Source of the DNA: Caprimulgus europaeus | Lineage: Eukaryota > Chordata > Aves > Caprimulgiformes > Caprimulgidae | Direction: 5' to 3' | Length of the DNA stretch: 64,000 nt | NCBI GenBank assembly: GCA_907165065.1 | Contig: OU015528.1 | Coordinates: 73,885,474 to 73,949,473 of the forward strand | Part shown: positions 37,789 to 49,700 of the stretch, in pieces | How positions within the stretch are numbered: the first letter of the stretch is position 1 | Layout of the letters: every line of letters begins with the position of its first letter | Program-made: the position numbers and the translations under genes | The notes under the pieces: model-generated | What the model was told of the DNA's origin: nothing | Databases searched by the model: none | What the model saw: the letters and a program-made list of their open reading frames with translations, nothing else

Positions 37789-40700
37789 ATATGGAATTAC
37801 CTCCATAAAAGATAAATTAGATGTTCCTGTAATGCTGCCAGTGCTGTCTGTGCCTGGATGGTCTGCAGTGTCAGGCAGAATAGTAGCTACCAAAACAAGT
37901 ATCAATGAGAAGGAAGAAGGGGGCATCATATCATTAACTCTCATCAGCATACAGAGGTATTGTTGGCTAGGAAAGCATTTTTTAATGACCAAAAGTTTGA
38001 AAGTTGAAGGAAGATGATGCATTACCATGCAAGCGGCTTGCAGGAGCTCATGACCATCTTTGTTCTGTATTCACAAGAAAAGACTTAGATTTTTCTATAG
38101 AAATCCCTTGCTGGACATGTGCCCTGGAAAAGGAAACAGAGGCAACTGTGCATGAAAGATTGTCAGGACTGAAATTAGCAGGATACAGACAAAGCAATAA
38201 AGAGGCTTTGCAAGTGCTTGTTTCCCACTTCTTTTTCTTGACTATTTAATGCTTTTCTGAAAGCCTACATTGTCAGCACATTGAACTATTTCACTATTAA
38301 CTATTTCTTCACTTGAGAAATGTATTGGCTTAAGGTGTTCTAGAAAATCTGCATTTTGGAGGAAGCTTTTTATGGTCTGAAATCAAACCATGGGCTGCTT
38401 GGAGCAAAAAGAGATCCTGCAGGTCTCTTCAGATCTGTCAAAGGAAATGGAAATGTGCAATCACATCCTAGCAAGGATACTCCTGATGAGATAGATTTCT
38501 TCATATACAATTAACAGAACTCTAATAAAAAAGGAGTGGCTTTCTGCAGCTCCTGAAATCATAGCTCTTCAAGTTAATTGTGATTCAGCACGGAGATTAC
38601 TTCCTTAATCAAGATGATAACCATTTTGTTCAATGCATGGGACTTGCAGTGCTGGGTGTCCCTAATTCTCCATGGCTATAAAAAAACCATATGTGTAATG
38701 TTTCGTACCTTTCCACAGAATATTTACAGGGTGAGACTGTCAGCTCAGCCATAGAGAGATATTTTCTGAGGTTGTGAAATGGTTGAACCAAAAGGCAGGC
38801 ACTAAAACCCCTAATCCTACCAGCAGTTGAAAAAAAAACAGACACATAATTAAGCTAAGTAATCTGGAAAATATGTCTTGCAGCAAGAGGGAAAAGATAC
38901 CCCTTTTCTCCTATTTATTCAAAGAAGGTTAAAAGGTGCTTTGTTCACAGGTGCCTTGTTCACAGCCTGTACAAGAAATGTATTTTGGATTCTAGGTGGT
39001 TCCTTCCCACAAAAAAAGATGTAATGAGAATCAGCTCCAGCTGGAAGCTGATGCTAAATAATTTCCCATTAAAAATAAGATAAGGCATAGATAGGTGACA
39101 GGAAAGGTGAGTCATGGAACAACATGTGGAGGGTTGTGTGGATTTTATATTACCAGAAATCACAACCGGATATTATTCTGAAAGGTCTGCTACAGCTGAA
39201 ACAGGATTTCAACTCCATGCCAAAATTACTAAGTGGAATTTGGAGGTTTGTGCTATGCAAGAGGTAAGTCAGAGGCAACAGTGGACCCTTCCAGCTAAAA
39301 GCTGATTCTGTGACACCTGCTGAAAGTAGGTGTGAATGCAAAATGATACCACTACCAAGAATTTATGAGGCCTCTCATAAATCCTCATTGAGCAGATGAT
39401 GCACAGCACAGCATTCACCCTCCAGGAGCAAAAGGCTTAATGGGGAGAACAAGAAACCTGCCAGCAAAGGTTGTTTTCAGCACGCTGGATACTGTACGTT
39501 GTGGTGACTGTTTGCCTACATCCATCTTGTAAGTTGAGAGATTCTTTCCCTCTGCCCTTCTCTCCAAGCACGGTGGAAAGGGAAAACTGATAAAACCTCC
39601 ACTGCAACTATAACAGAAAAAGAGCAAACAAGAGCCAAAGCAAACAGCAGCTGGCTCAACAAATATGAATTTCAGGTAATGGTCACAAATAACAGGCTGG
39701 AACTGTGGATGCTAATAAAGTGAGAGCAAAGATCAAATCTTGCTTTTTAACAACATGTTCAAAATAAAAGAAATGAAAGCTTGGTCCACAAAAAAACCCA
39801 TTTGATTCTGTGAGTAATGAAGACAGCTCTTCTTCCCAGCAGTCCCTCAGATCCTAGCATGTACAGTAGTGGTGACTCTAAACAAATAGGCAGTGAAGGG
39901 GCACCTGGGAGACTGAAATTACTGCCAGTCCTGATGACCAAACTCCCCGTTTCATAGCATTCTTGCTTGTTGATTCTCATTCACCTGCCATCTCTTCTCT
40001 GATAAACAGATTGTAAGTTGCTCAGAGCAAAATCATTTTTTGTGCTTTCTTTTTGTGGTGGGTCATACAAGGGGATTGTAGTCTCAGCTTTGACGCTTTG
40101 GATCTAAGGAAGCAGTTCTAACAGTAACAAATGATACTTCATTCTTAATCGCTAACATGCAGAGCCCCTGGAAATAAACAGAACTCACACTGGTATCCAA
40201 GCACTGATGTTTAGGGAAGAGATTCAGCAGTTACACAGACACCGAGGATATTCATTCATAGCAGGTCAAAACCCAGGCACGGTCAGTCTTGGTGAGGTCA
40301 CTGCTGGAGTTGGTTTCTTCCCCGTCTGCTTGTGTGAGATTTCGGATGCAGCTGTGCAGACATGCTGCAGGCAGGATGCTGAGCCACACGGACGTCGATA
40401 CTGATCCAGACTCTCAGCTCCTATGAGAAGCATTAGCCCTCAGATAGCTGTAAGCAATAATAATCAGATTTCATGCTTATCACAAGAAAAACAAAGCAAA
40501 ACAAAAAACAAAATGTAATTGTCCTACTATCTCTATAAAGAATTTATCCCATTATTTATTTCTTTGTTTGCCAGTGCAGTAACCTGAACACAGATAGTCA
40601 GGAAATATTTTTTTCACCATGTGACAATTGGGGTCTATTGTCAGTTTGCTTTCTGCACCGTGGAGCAAGCTCATTTGTGAAAAAAAACAAACATTGGAAT

Positions 40701-40855
40701 AGCTAAGAACTTTGTATTAAATGTATTCACTTGAGCTGGGGGAATGTACCACTGAGTCTAAACCATCTCAAAACCGGCTACTTCCAAGACAGAGAAATCT
40801 CTGACTGATCCAAGGATTTTTAATTCAATAAAGTGTAAAAGATTTCTCAGGACAA
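37789..40855. other. Intergenic, no gene seen
   Basis: Spacer between two CR1 copies, with no recognisable exon. A small 15-bp repeat of the type TTTGTTCACAGG/CTTGTTCACAGC lies at about 38940-38965. Confidence 0.5.
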
Positions 40856-41600
40856 CCACAGAATCACAAAATGGTTGGGGTTGGAAGGGACCTCAAAAGA
40901 CCATCTAGTCCTGCCAGAGCAGGATCACCTACAGCAGGTCACACAGGAAGGCATCCAGATGGGTTTTGAATGTTTCCAGAGAAGGAGACTCCACAACCTC
41001 CCTGGGCAGCCTGTCCCAGTGTCCTGTCACTCTCACAGTGAAAAAGATTTTCCTTATGTTTACATGAAACCTCCTATGCTCCAGCTTGCACCCACTGCCC
41101 CTTGTTCTACCTAGACATGATTGAGAAGAGCGTGGCTCCATCCTCCTGACATTCTCCTTTTACATATTTATAAACATTAATGAGGTCACCTCTCAGCCTC
41201 CTCTTCTCCAAGCTAAAGAGGCCCAGCTCCCTCAGCCTTTCCTCATAAGGGAGATGCTGCACTCCCTTCATCATCTTAGTGGCTCTGCACTGGACTCTCT
41301 CAAGCAGTTCCCTGTCCTTCTTGAACTGTGGGGCCCAGAACTGGACACAATATTCCAGATGTGGCCTCACCAGGGCAGAGTAAAGGGGAAGAAGAACCTC
41401 TCTTGACCTACTGACTACACCCCTTCTAATGCACCCCAGGATGCCAGTGGCCTCCTTGGCCATGAGGACACAGTGCTGGCTCATGGTCATCCTGCTGTCC
41501 ACCAGGACCCCCAGCTCCATTTTCCCTACACTGCTTTCTAACAGGTCTATCCCCAACTTGTACTGGTACATGGAGTTGTTCTTTCCCAGATGCAATAATG
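40856..41600 (-). mobile_element. CR1 LINE with ORF2 C-terminal remnant (antisense)
   Basis: About 745 bp. On the minus strand it encodes the end of CR1 ORF2, with landmarks [40 protein letters not shown] and, in a second frame, IRKIFFTVRVTGHWDRLPRE. The open frames 41107-41613 and 40929-41141 overlap in different frames, showing a frameshift near 41110-41140. The 3' end lies at 40856-40900 (CACAGAATCACAAAATGGTT, then TTGGAAGGGACCT). The element is 5'-truncated and inactive. The 3'UTR wording (ACCTGCTGTAGGTGATCC on the minus strand) differs from neighbouring copies and marks another subfamily. Confidence 0.95.
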
Positions 41601-43596
41601 GTTTTATCAACAACTGTTTTATAGAAGAGCCTCATTTTTGGAAAGAGAGTGAATTGCAAATTGAGTAATTCTAATTTTCAACCAGGACAAGGCATAAGTA
41701 CTGCATGCAAGGCTAAGCAGCAACACAGAAGTGAAGTGAGGAGACAGAACTTCAGGCTCTCTGCTGTGTGTGTGACTCTCCCACTGTACCACACTTCTTT
41801 CCAAATATTTACAGTAGTCAGGGATTTCTTATAAACAGATGCAGGATGAAATGAATTTGCACAGAGCTGTTCAAATCAAAAGGTAATGATTTACCTGCAA
41901 TGACCAAATAGAAAACAGAGAACTTTCTCAGGAAATCTGTCTGGCTCTCATATATGCTGCTGGGCTGTTGGTGTGTTTCAGGGATTCTTCTGCTTGTGAT
42001 AAACATGCTAGGCCTTTTTCCTATTGCTAAAGCAAAAAATAGATACTTTTATTAATATACCAAGAAGTTAATTCTCTTCACAATTTTTTCTCACTAACCA
42101 ATTTAATGAAGTTGTATAGAAATAATTTCTGAGAAAACAAATCATGCTTTTGTCAATTCTTTAGTGTTATATTCACATCTCTCAGCTCTTCGTGCACACA
42201 GTGGAGTTATTACACATTGTGAGGTTAAAAAATAGCTGCATGGAAAAAAGCTGAACTTGACTGGCAGACTCCATGAAGGTCACAGGGTGAGAGGGGCTTC
42301 ACACAATTTCACACAGCACTCAGGGAAAATATCTTCTCCTACTAAATTTAGACAGGGGTCCACATCCAAATCCCTTGATCTAGATTCTGCCTAATCCAAG
42401 AGAAGGCTGGATGCAGATATAATCTCTACAAATGGCCTTTGCTGCATCTCAGCCTTGACTTCAGATATGAGCAACTTCAAATTTAGGAAATATTCAGAGC
42501 CAAGTTTGGAGTACATTGAAAATCTGTACCTGAAACCTACTTTTTAATGCTGCAGTCTGACTTTCTTGCTACCAATAAACAGTGTGTTATTGCTCAGGCA
42601 ATTCCATCAGCCTGAAAGAGCAGGATATGAAAGGCTAGATCCTCTCTAGTGTCAATTAGAAGGGCCAAATCATCATTAGAAAGGGAAAGACAGAGGAAAA
42701 AGCCAGGACTCAGTGTGCAGCAACCTGCATCAGACCTGAAAGGCAAACTGGCCTGACTCACAGCTGCTGTCACAGCAGGCAGCAAACAGCTCCAAGATTA
42801 AAGGCACAGTACAAAAAAAGCAAAAAAGCAAAAAACCCAACTGCAAACAACAATTAAATCACTGATTTCAGCCACATCACTGCATCTATATCAACAGCAT
42901 CTAGCTGTTCTTTTATTGAAGGAAAAACTTCAATATTTACTGTCAACTGAAATGTACTTCTCTTGGCCTTGTCTCCATATTTTTCCATTTACTCTTCACA
43001 ACTGCATGTGACGTCTAACACACACTACAGGGATACCTGAATTATTCAAAGCTATCTTTTTAAGAGGGTTGAGGTGCTATGAAATACCTGAAAGGGATGA
43101 TGTTACAACTGACATCCTTTTAACCATGCATTCAGTCTGGGCATTTTTCTAGATGTTTTCATATATGTAATCAGAACTGATTTTTTTTTCTGAAAGAATT
43201 AGGAGTTGCAAGACTTTCTAATTATAGGGCTGTTTGCCATAGCTGTCTGAGACACAAGAGACAAGATTTCTCAACAGAAACTGGCAAAGTCTAAAAGGGA
43301 TTCCTAATAATTGGGCAAGGACCTCCATTTCAGATTTTAAATTCTATGACCCCCTGGATTTCAGCCATCCTGAAAACTGTCATAAATACGCAAATACCTG
43401 CTAAAAAAATTGTATAGCATTAGCTCCCAACATGTATGTTCCTGATGTAAATTCATAGAATCGGTCATAACCGAAGTCAAGAAAAAACTAAAGTACTTAC
43501 ATTCTGGGAATCCTGAAGGCTGGTATTTTTCTCAGCAGGGCAGTGCTGAAAAAGGTGAAGATCCTGAAGATGCTGAATGCACATGTTTCCTCCTGC
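41601..43596. other. Intergenic, no gene seen
   Basis: About 2 kb of spacer between two antisense CR1 copies. No exon or repeat family was recognised. An A-rich run of AAAAGCAAAAAAGCAAAAAA lies near 42810-42835. Confidence 0.5.
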
Positions 43597-44370
43597 TCAT
43601 AGAATCACAGAACGGTTTGGGTTGGAAGAGACCTTAAAGCTCATCCAGTTCCAACCCCCCTGCCATCAGCAGGGACACCTTCCACTAGACCAGGTTGCTC
43701 AAAGCCTCATCCAGCCTGGCCTTGAACACTTCCAGGGAGGAGCATCCACAGCTTCTCTGGGCAACCTGTTCCAGTGTCTCAGCACCCTCACAGGAAAGAA
43801 TTTCTTCCTAATATCTAATCTAAATCTACCTTTTTCAGTCTAAAACCATTGCCCCTCATTCTATCACTACATTCCTTGATAAAGAGTCCCTCATCATCTT
43901 TCTTATAGGCCCCTTTAAGTACTGAAAGGCCACAATAAGGTCTCCCTGAAGCCTTCTCTTCTCCAGTTTGAACAACCCCAACTCTCAGCCCTTCCCCATA
44001 GGAGAGCTGCTCCAGCCCTCTGATCATTTTTGTGGCCCTCCTCTGGACTCGCTCCAGTAGATCCATGTCCTTCTTCTGTTGGGGGCTCCAGAACTGGATG
44101 CAGCACTCCAGGTGGGGTCTCACAAGAGCAGAACAGAGCAGAGGGGGAGAATCACCTCCCTTGACCTGCTGGCCACACTTCCTGTGATGCAGCTCAGAAT
44201 ACAGTTGGCCTTCTGGGCAGCACGTGCACATTGCTGGGTTGTATTGTTTTTCATCCACCAGTAACCCCAACTCCTCCTCCACAGGGCTGCTCTCAATCCA
44301 CTCATCGCCCAGCCTGTATCCATGGTTGAGATTGCGCTGACTCAGGTGCAGGATGCTCACATTGTCTTAA
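43597..44370 (-). mobile_element. CR1 LINE with ORF2 C-terminal remnant (antisense)
   Basis: About 775 bp. The minus-strand open frame at 43815-44360 (181 codons) keeps [40 protein letters not shown] and FRLKKVDLD from the C-terminal part of CR1 ORF2, with frame disturbance near 44120-44270. The 3' portion at 43597-43800 has the same subfamily sequence as 6765-6952 and 46570-46724 (GCTTTGAGCAACCTGGTCTA on the minus strand). The tail is TCATAGAATCACAGAACGG read on the plus strand. The element is 5'-truncated and inactive. Confidence 0.95.
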
Positions 44371-46569
44371 AGGGAAGAACATGCAAGAAGTAGATCTCAA
44401 GACTATGATCTTAACATTGATGACTTTCAACTTTCTTTCCAAACTAGCTGATTGACAGAATATTTTAATTGGCATATTGTTAATCTGAGGGGGAAAAAAA
44501 AATATTTTTTAGTTCCTTTTTCTTCTTGTCAGTCCTGTAAGTACAGTTGCCTTTTTTTCCTGAACATAGATTTTTCCAATCCCTGGTGACATGCCTCATC
44601 AGCTGCAGAGATAAAAAAGAATTTCCTACACAGATAGCTCAGAATCACCTGTTAGAGGCAGGCCAGGTGTCTTTTCACTGTTTATTAGACTGATGGTTAA
44701 AATCGGGTTAATGATATAATGCCTCATTTTCTGCTGGTAGTTTTGCCTTATCAATGTTTGAAGAGGCTGTATTTCTGAGTTTCAGAAACATTTTGGATTT
44801 GGTGAGAGAAGGAGACAGAAATACAGATTCTGCTTCTTGCTGAAACGTCTCTTTCAAATTTCTTGGTGTCACTGAGTGACCTGTGCCATCACCAGCACCT
44901 CCTTCCCCTGTGTCTCACTCCTAGATGATGAGTTGCTTTGACAGGTGCTTTGCCAGCAACCACACACCATGGTTAAAGCTTTGTTCTGATCTAATTTGAG
45001 AACAAATTCATCTCAAAAAGAAGTGAGCAGATGAAAAGGGAAATTATAACACTAATCAGGATACAGGTTGCAGTACAGCAGTCACTGCTACAATACAGGA
45101 AACCAGCCATATGTTCACGAGTGAAATATTTTGTGCTTTTCTTTAATTCTGGTTGGCTCAAGATGGTTAGAAAGCTTTTAAAAATGAGTTGAGGGAATGA
45201 GTCTGATATCTGAAATGAAAGTCTTGCTCACTTCACTAGTAAGAGTGGTCCTACTGGCTAACTCCATCAGTTTAAACTGAAAATGTGTTAAAAAACACTT
45301 GACAGATTCTGACAAGAGTCAGGCAGGTGGCATAAATCCTGATTTACAGCAGTACAAATCAGGAGGATATGGCCAACCTGGTATGAAAAAAAAAAGCACA
45401 TAATGAAAAGATCTTCCAGATGCATTCAAATCCCTAAGAGGATCACTCCTTTCTGCTCATAAAAGTGAGATAATAATGTGTTTCAGTCCTATAAACTGCC
45501 ACTATCAAAATCATCATAATGAAGAGACTCATAATCCAAAGCATTTTCATACTTGAAGCAAAATTTTCTGCCTGGATGTGATTTGATTTCCACTGCAGAC
45601 AGCATGCTGACATTTACTAATGGATTAGCACATCATTCTGCATCACATCGAATACACCACCTCTGGCCCCACACACAGGGTTGCTATTTGATATCAATGT
45701 GACTGGGCCAGCTGGGTCAGCCCTAGGTGAGCTGACACATCTATTAATGCCTTCCAGAGGAGAAAGCTGCCCCATAACTCGAACTTGGCAGGAGGGGAAG
45801 GCAATCTCAGCCAACGGAAGAAGTCTGATAATAAAGTCCAGGATTTATTAGTTCAATCACTTTTTGAGCTGGTTGTCAGCTGAGTCCTTCAGCTCTTAGC
45901 TGGAAACCTCTTTGCTGTGCTCCCCTGTACCACAGACTCTGGGAAGGCATTGTAACTTCTGCCCAGCACTTACTCCTGAGCTGGTCCCACTGAGAGGTGG
46001 GTGGTGACTACACACCTCTCACTGTGTATCCACATGAGTTCCCAAATTGCTAAAAACATACATCAGTGAGCTTAAAAAACCAACAAACCTAAAAACATAC
46101 ATCAATGAGCTTAAAAAACAACGAACCAAACCCTATGGGGTCAGAGCGCTCCACAGGGAAACACAGCTATGTACCTGTGTACAGGTACAGCCAGGCTGCC
46201 AACTAGAGGATAATCTGTGATTAGAACAGTCCTCACGCAGTATGTCACCCAGCTGAGCAAGATAGTAGGAGGGAGTGAGGTTGGAGTATCCACTACTCCT
46301 TTGGTGAACAGATCCTTAAAGCTGTTTTCATCTCACAAGGCAAGAGTAGCCCAGAGGTTGCTATCAGCAACCAAGCTGGATACACCAGCACCCTGGAAAT
46401 GAGGAATTTCTCTTGCAGCCTGAAGTCATTTGCACAACCCTTTACCTGAGGTGGGAGAGCACTGCTGGAGTACAACCAAGGGGCAGGACTGAGATGTATT
46501 AAAGAGCTGAAAGGCTTTTTATTGCTGAAAGTTGAATTCACAGTCCAGTTTCTCACCTGATAAATCCAT
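44371..46569. other. Intergenic, no gene seen
   Basis: Spacer between two CR1 copies, with no recognisable exon. It contains a 39-bp tandem duplication at 46050-46127. Confidence 0.5.
46050..46127. repeat. 39-bp tandem duplication
   Basis: Two adjacent 39-bp units, each beginning CTAAAAACATACATCARTGA and continuing GCTTAAAAAACMAAC, differ at only a few bases. This is a recent local duplication, likely to be length-variable. Confidence 0.92.
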
Positions 46570-46724
46570 AGGAAATTGTGGATGCTCCTCCCTGAAAGTG
46601 TTCAAGGCCAAGTTGGATGAGGCTTTGAGCAACCTGGTCTAGTGGAAGGTGTCCCTGCTTATGGCAGGGGGGTTGGAGCTGGATGATCTTTAAGGTCCCT
46701 TCCAACCCAAACCATTCTATGATA
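46570..46724 (+). mobile_element. CR1 LINE 3' fragment (sense)
   Basis: About 155 bp run from AGGAAATTGTGGATGCTCC through GGCTTTGAGCAACCTGGTCT and CCCTTCCAACCCAAACCATT to a single octamer, CTATGAT. It is the same subfamily as 6765-6952 and 43597-44370. It holds only 3'UTR and the last ORF2 codons. Confidence 0.93.
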
Positions 46725-49700
46725 GCTGTCAGGTACAGACACTTGAAGACACAATGTGCTGTACTCCCACCTCTGATTCTTCAAATGTGAAGAATCAATT
46801 TCTTCCTCCTTTGTTTGAAATGTGGCTGTCTGTAAATGCTGATTGTAAATGCATTTTCAATGAGATCCATGTCCTCATCCTTTCCTTCCACTATGTAGAA
46901 GAAAACTATCCAAAATGCAACAGAGAGGAAAACTGGTAATAGGGTAAATGTAGGATGTACAATGCATGGTGATGGGACATGGGCAGTTCCTGCTCCATCA
47001 GGGCACAATCCAAGAAACTCAGAAATGAGTTTTGCATTAAACCAGAAAAGACAGACAGACCACCTGCATCTGGACAGAACGATCTTCCTACTCATTCACC
47101 TTCTATGCAGTCACTCACTTACCTTAGCTGGTCTAAATCTGCACAGCTTGACTGACACCACTGCAGCACAGTGGGTTTACAGCAGCTAATTATTCATCTC
47201 TACAAAGGTAAGGCTTGTTGGGACCATGGAGGAGCAAGTCATCTGTAGCCCGAGGAACTAAATTTATCCTGAATTCTGCAGAAATTACTAAAGCAAAGGG
47301 CTAAATGAAGAAAGGGGAAATTTATGCATAAAGCATTGAATTAAGTGTGGGGAAAAGACCTGTTGCATCATGTAGTCCCTCCCACCAAGGCAGGGATAGC
47401 TACCAAAAGCAATTAGTTTTCCAGAAAATTCATTTCACCTTTAATTCAGAGGCAGAGAGCAGACAGCAGAATGCAGACTAAGGGGCTGAACAGCTCACAG
47501 CCACCAGCAAAGGATTTAGATCTGGAGGGTCTTGAACAATCCTTTAAATGCCCTGGAACATATTTTCAGCTGTGGGATTCTGGAAACTGTGCTACAGACA
47601 GAAGAGATTGGTTCCTGAAAATACAGATGTGGAAGCCCAGTTGCATTTTCATGTTGGGCTCAGGGCTTCCACTGGTGACTGAAGCTACTGACAGCAATTT
47701 CACTGGTGGAACAAATTCAGGAATCGTTCCCCCAGCGAGCAGCTTTAAATTAACCTGATTATTTCATCCCCTCTCTTTGACAAATGAGTCTGATTTATTT
47801 AGCTCATTTGAAACAAGTTCATTTTAATGAAGTTATTTATATAGCTCCTTGATGCCATTAGCCAGATTACATGCTGTCCAAAGGGCATAATGCATGATCT
47901 CATTTCCAACTTAAACCCTTTCTATTTCTTTCATCCTCTAACTTAAGTGGCTGGAGTTCAGAACATATGTTCTTCCGTTTTCTTTCTAGACAGTAAAACA
48001 TCATTTGACACTGCCAGGTAGTATTATCAGCTCATCTAGTCACTTTTCCTCTACCCTAGGAAATCAGATTAGAATGTGGAATATATTTCTGCTAAGTTGC
48101 ATGGAAATGCAGACCTATTTAAGGTCCAGAAACATATCACTCTCTCACTTCTGGAAATGGATCGTGTTATCCTGGCCACCACCCTGTAAATTGTCAAATT
48201 TGATTTATTCATTTAATTGCTTCAGAAGATTATTCTCACCAATTTTTGCATATGTCTAAGAGGAAAAAATAGATTGATTGTGGCTTGGGTTTCAAGCCCT
48301 ACCCTGCAATGGATTTTCCAAGAGACGAACTTCTTGCACTCGCATTCAACCTCACTGACATCAGTGCATCAGCATATGGGCACAGAAGTCCACTCCACAG
48401 AGCCCCTGGCATGGCTGAGCCATATGAGAGAACCCAAGACGAGAGACATGGGCACTTGCATCACCACTGAAACTGGGCCCTGGCACTGGGTACAATCTTC
48501 CACTCAGAATCCTCCATTCCTTGTGACTCCAGGTGGAACTGCAATCAGCAAGATAAATGCATCTGAAGAACTTGGTCGTGCAGGATTGGACTGACATTAA
48601 TGATGTTATTTATGAATTGTTGACTTTGAGAACCACTACCTGAGGCCCAGATATATTTCAGAGGCCTCTGGAACACTTCTTGGTCATTCTGATGTCAATG
48701 CAAACGTTTTGTGAGATGTCAAAGGAGAGAAAAGTGCCTCTAGACATTTCTGGAAGATGATCTTGTCTGCCTAAATTAGCTTCTGTCTCTTATTCTTGAG
48801 TGTGAGGCATCCACAGGAGGTGTTAGGCACCTACATCCTAAGCGAACCCATCCCCTTGGCCACCACCTCAGAACAGGTCCCTAATGGGCTGGTTTCTTAT
48901 TAAAAGGGAAGAACATAAGAGGAGCACCGGTGCTCACTTCTTTTTGCATGGCAGCTGCTGGCACAATCCCTGTCCTGGGAGTTGGTGGACTCATGTCCAG
49001 GCTCTTCCTCAAACATGGAGCTTGAGTCCATGGAGACGTTCTCCTCAACAGTGAGGCCATCTAAAGAGGTTTTTAAGGTACTCCTCCTGCAACCAGGTCT
49101 GCTCACAGGTCCTGCACCCCTCTCCTGTGGCTTCATAACAGCTTTGTGGGTTTGTGCTGAAAACTGGGTCACTGAAAAGATTCAGGGCAAAGTAGAAAAA
49201 GAACAAAAAATAACTATTTTGGACATTTTTCTTAACCCAGATCATTTCAGTCATGTTGCATTCTGGCAATGGTGAAGATCATGGGGAGCAGACAGGCTGC
49301 TCCCTCTCTTCCTACACAGAGCCTGATGATGAGCCCAGGGTAGGAAGTCTGATGCTCAGGTGAGCAGGACAAAATGGGGGCCTCACACCCAGCTCCCTGG
49401 AGTGTGTAGGACTTTTACATTACACCTTCACTGCAGAAATCTGAAGCTAGGAACATAAATCCTTGTTTGGCTCCCAGTATGCTGGCTGCCAAAACAGGGT
49501 TTTTCTTGTCTCTTCTGGTCTTCAGCTCTAGCATTTTCATGTTTTCCAAAAATATGGGTGCAGGGCTCCAGGGACCTTTCAAGCAAAGCAAGGAGATATG
49601 TGGAGTTTAAGCACCTCTTGGACAACAGTTGTAGAAAGTAGATGAGGTCTATCACAGAATTTTCAGCAGCTTTTTAGACCTTTAAATTTAGAGGTTAAAT

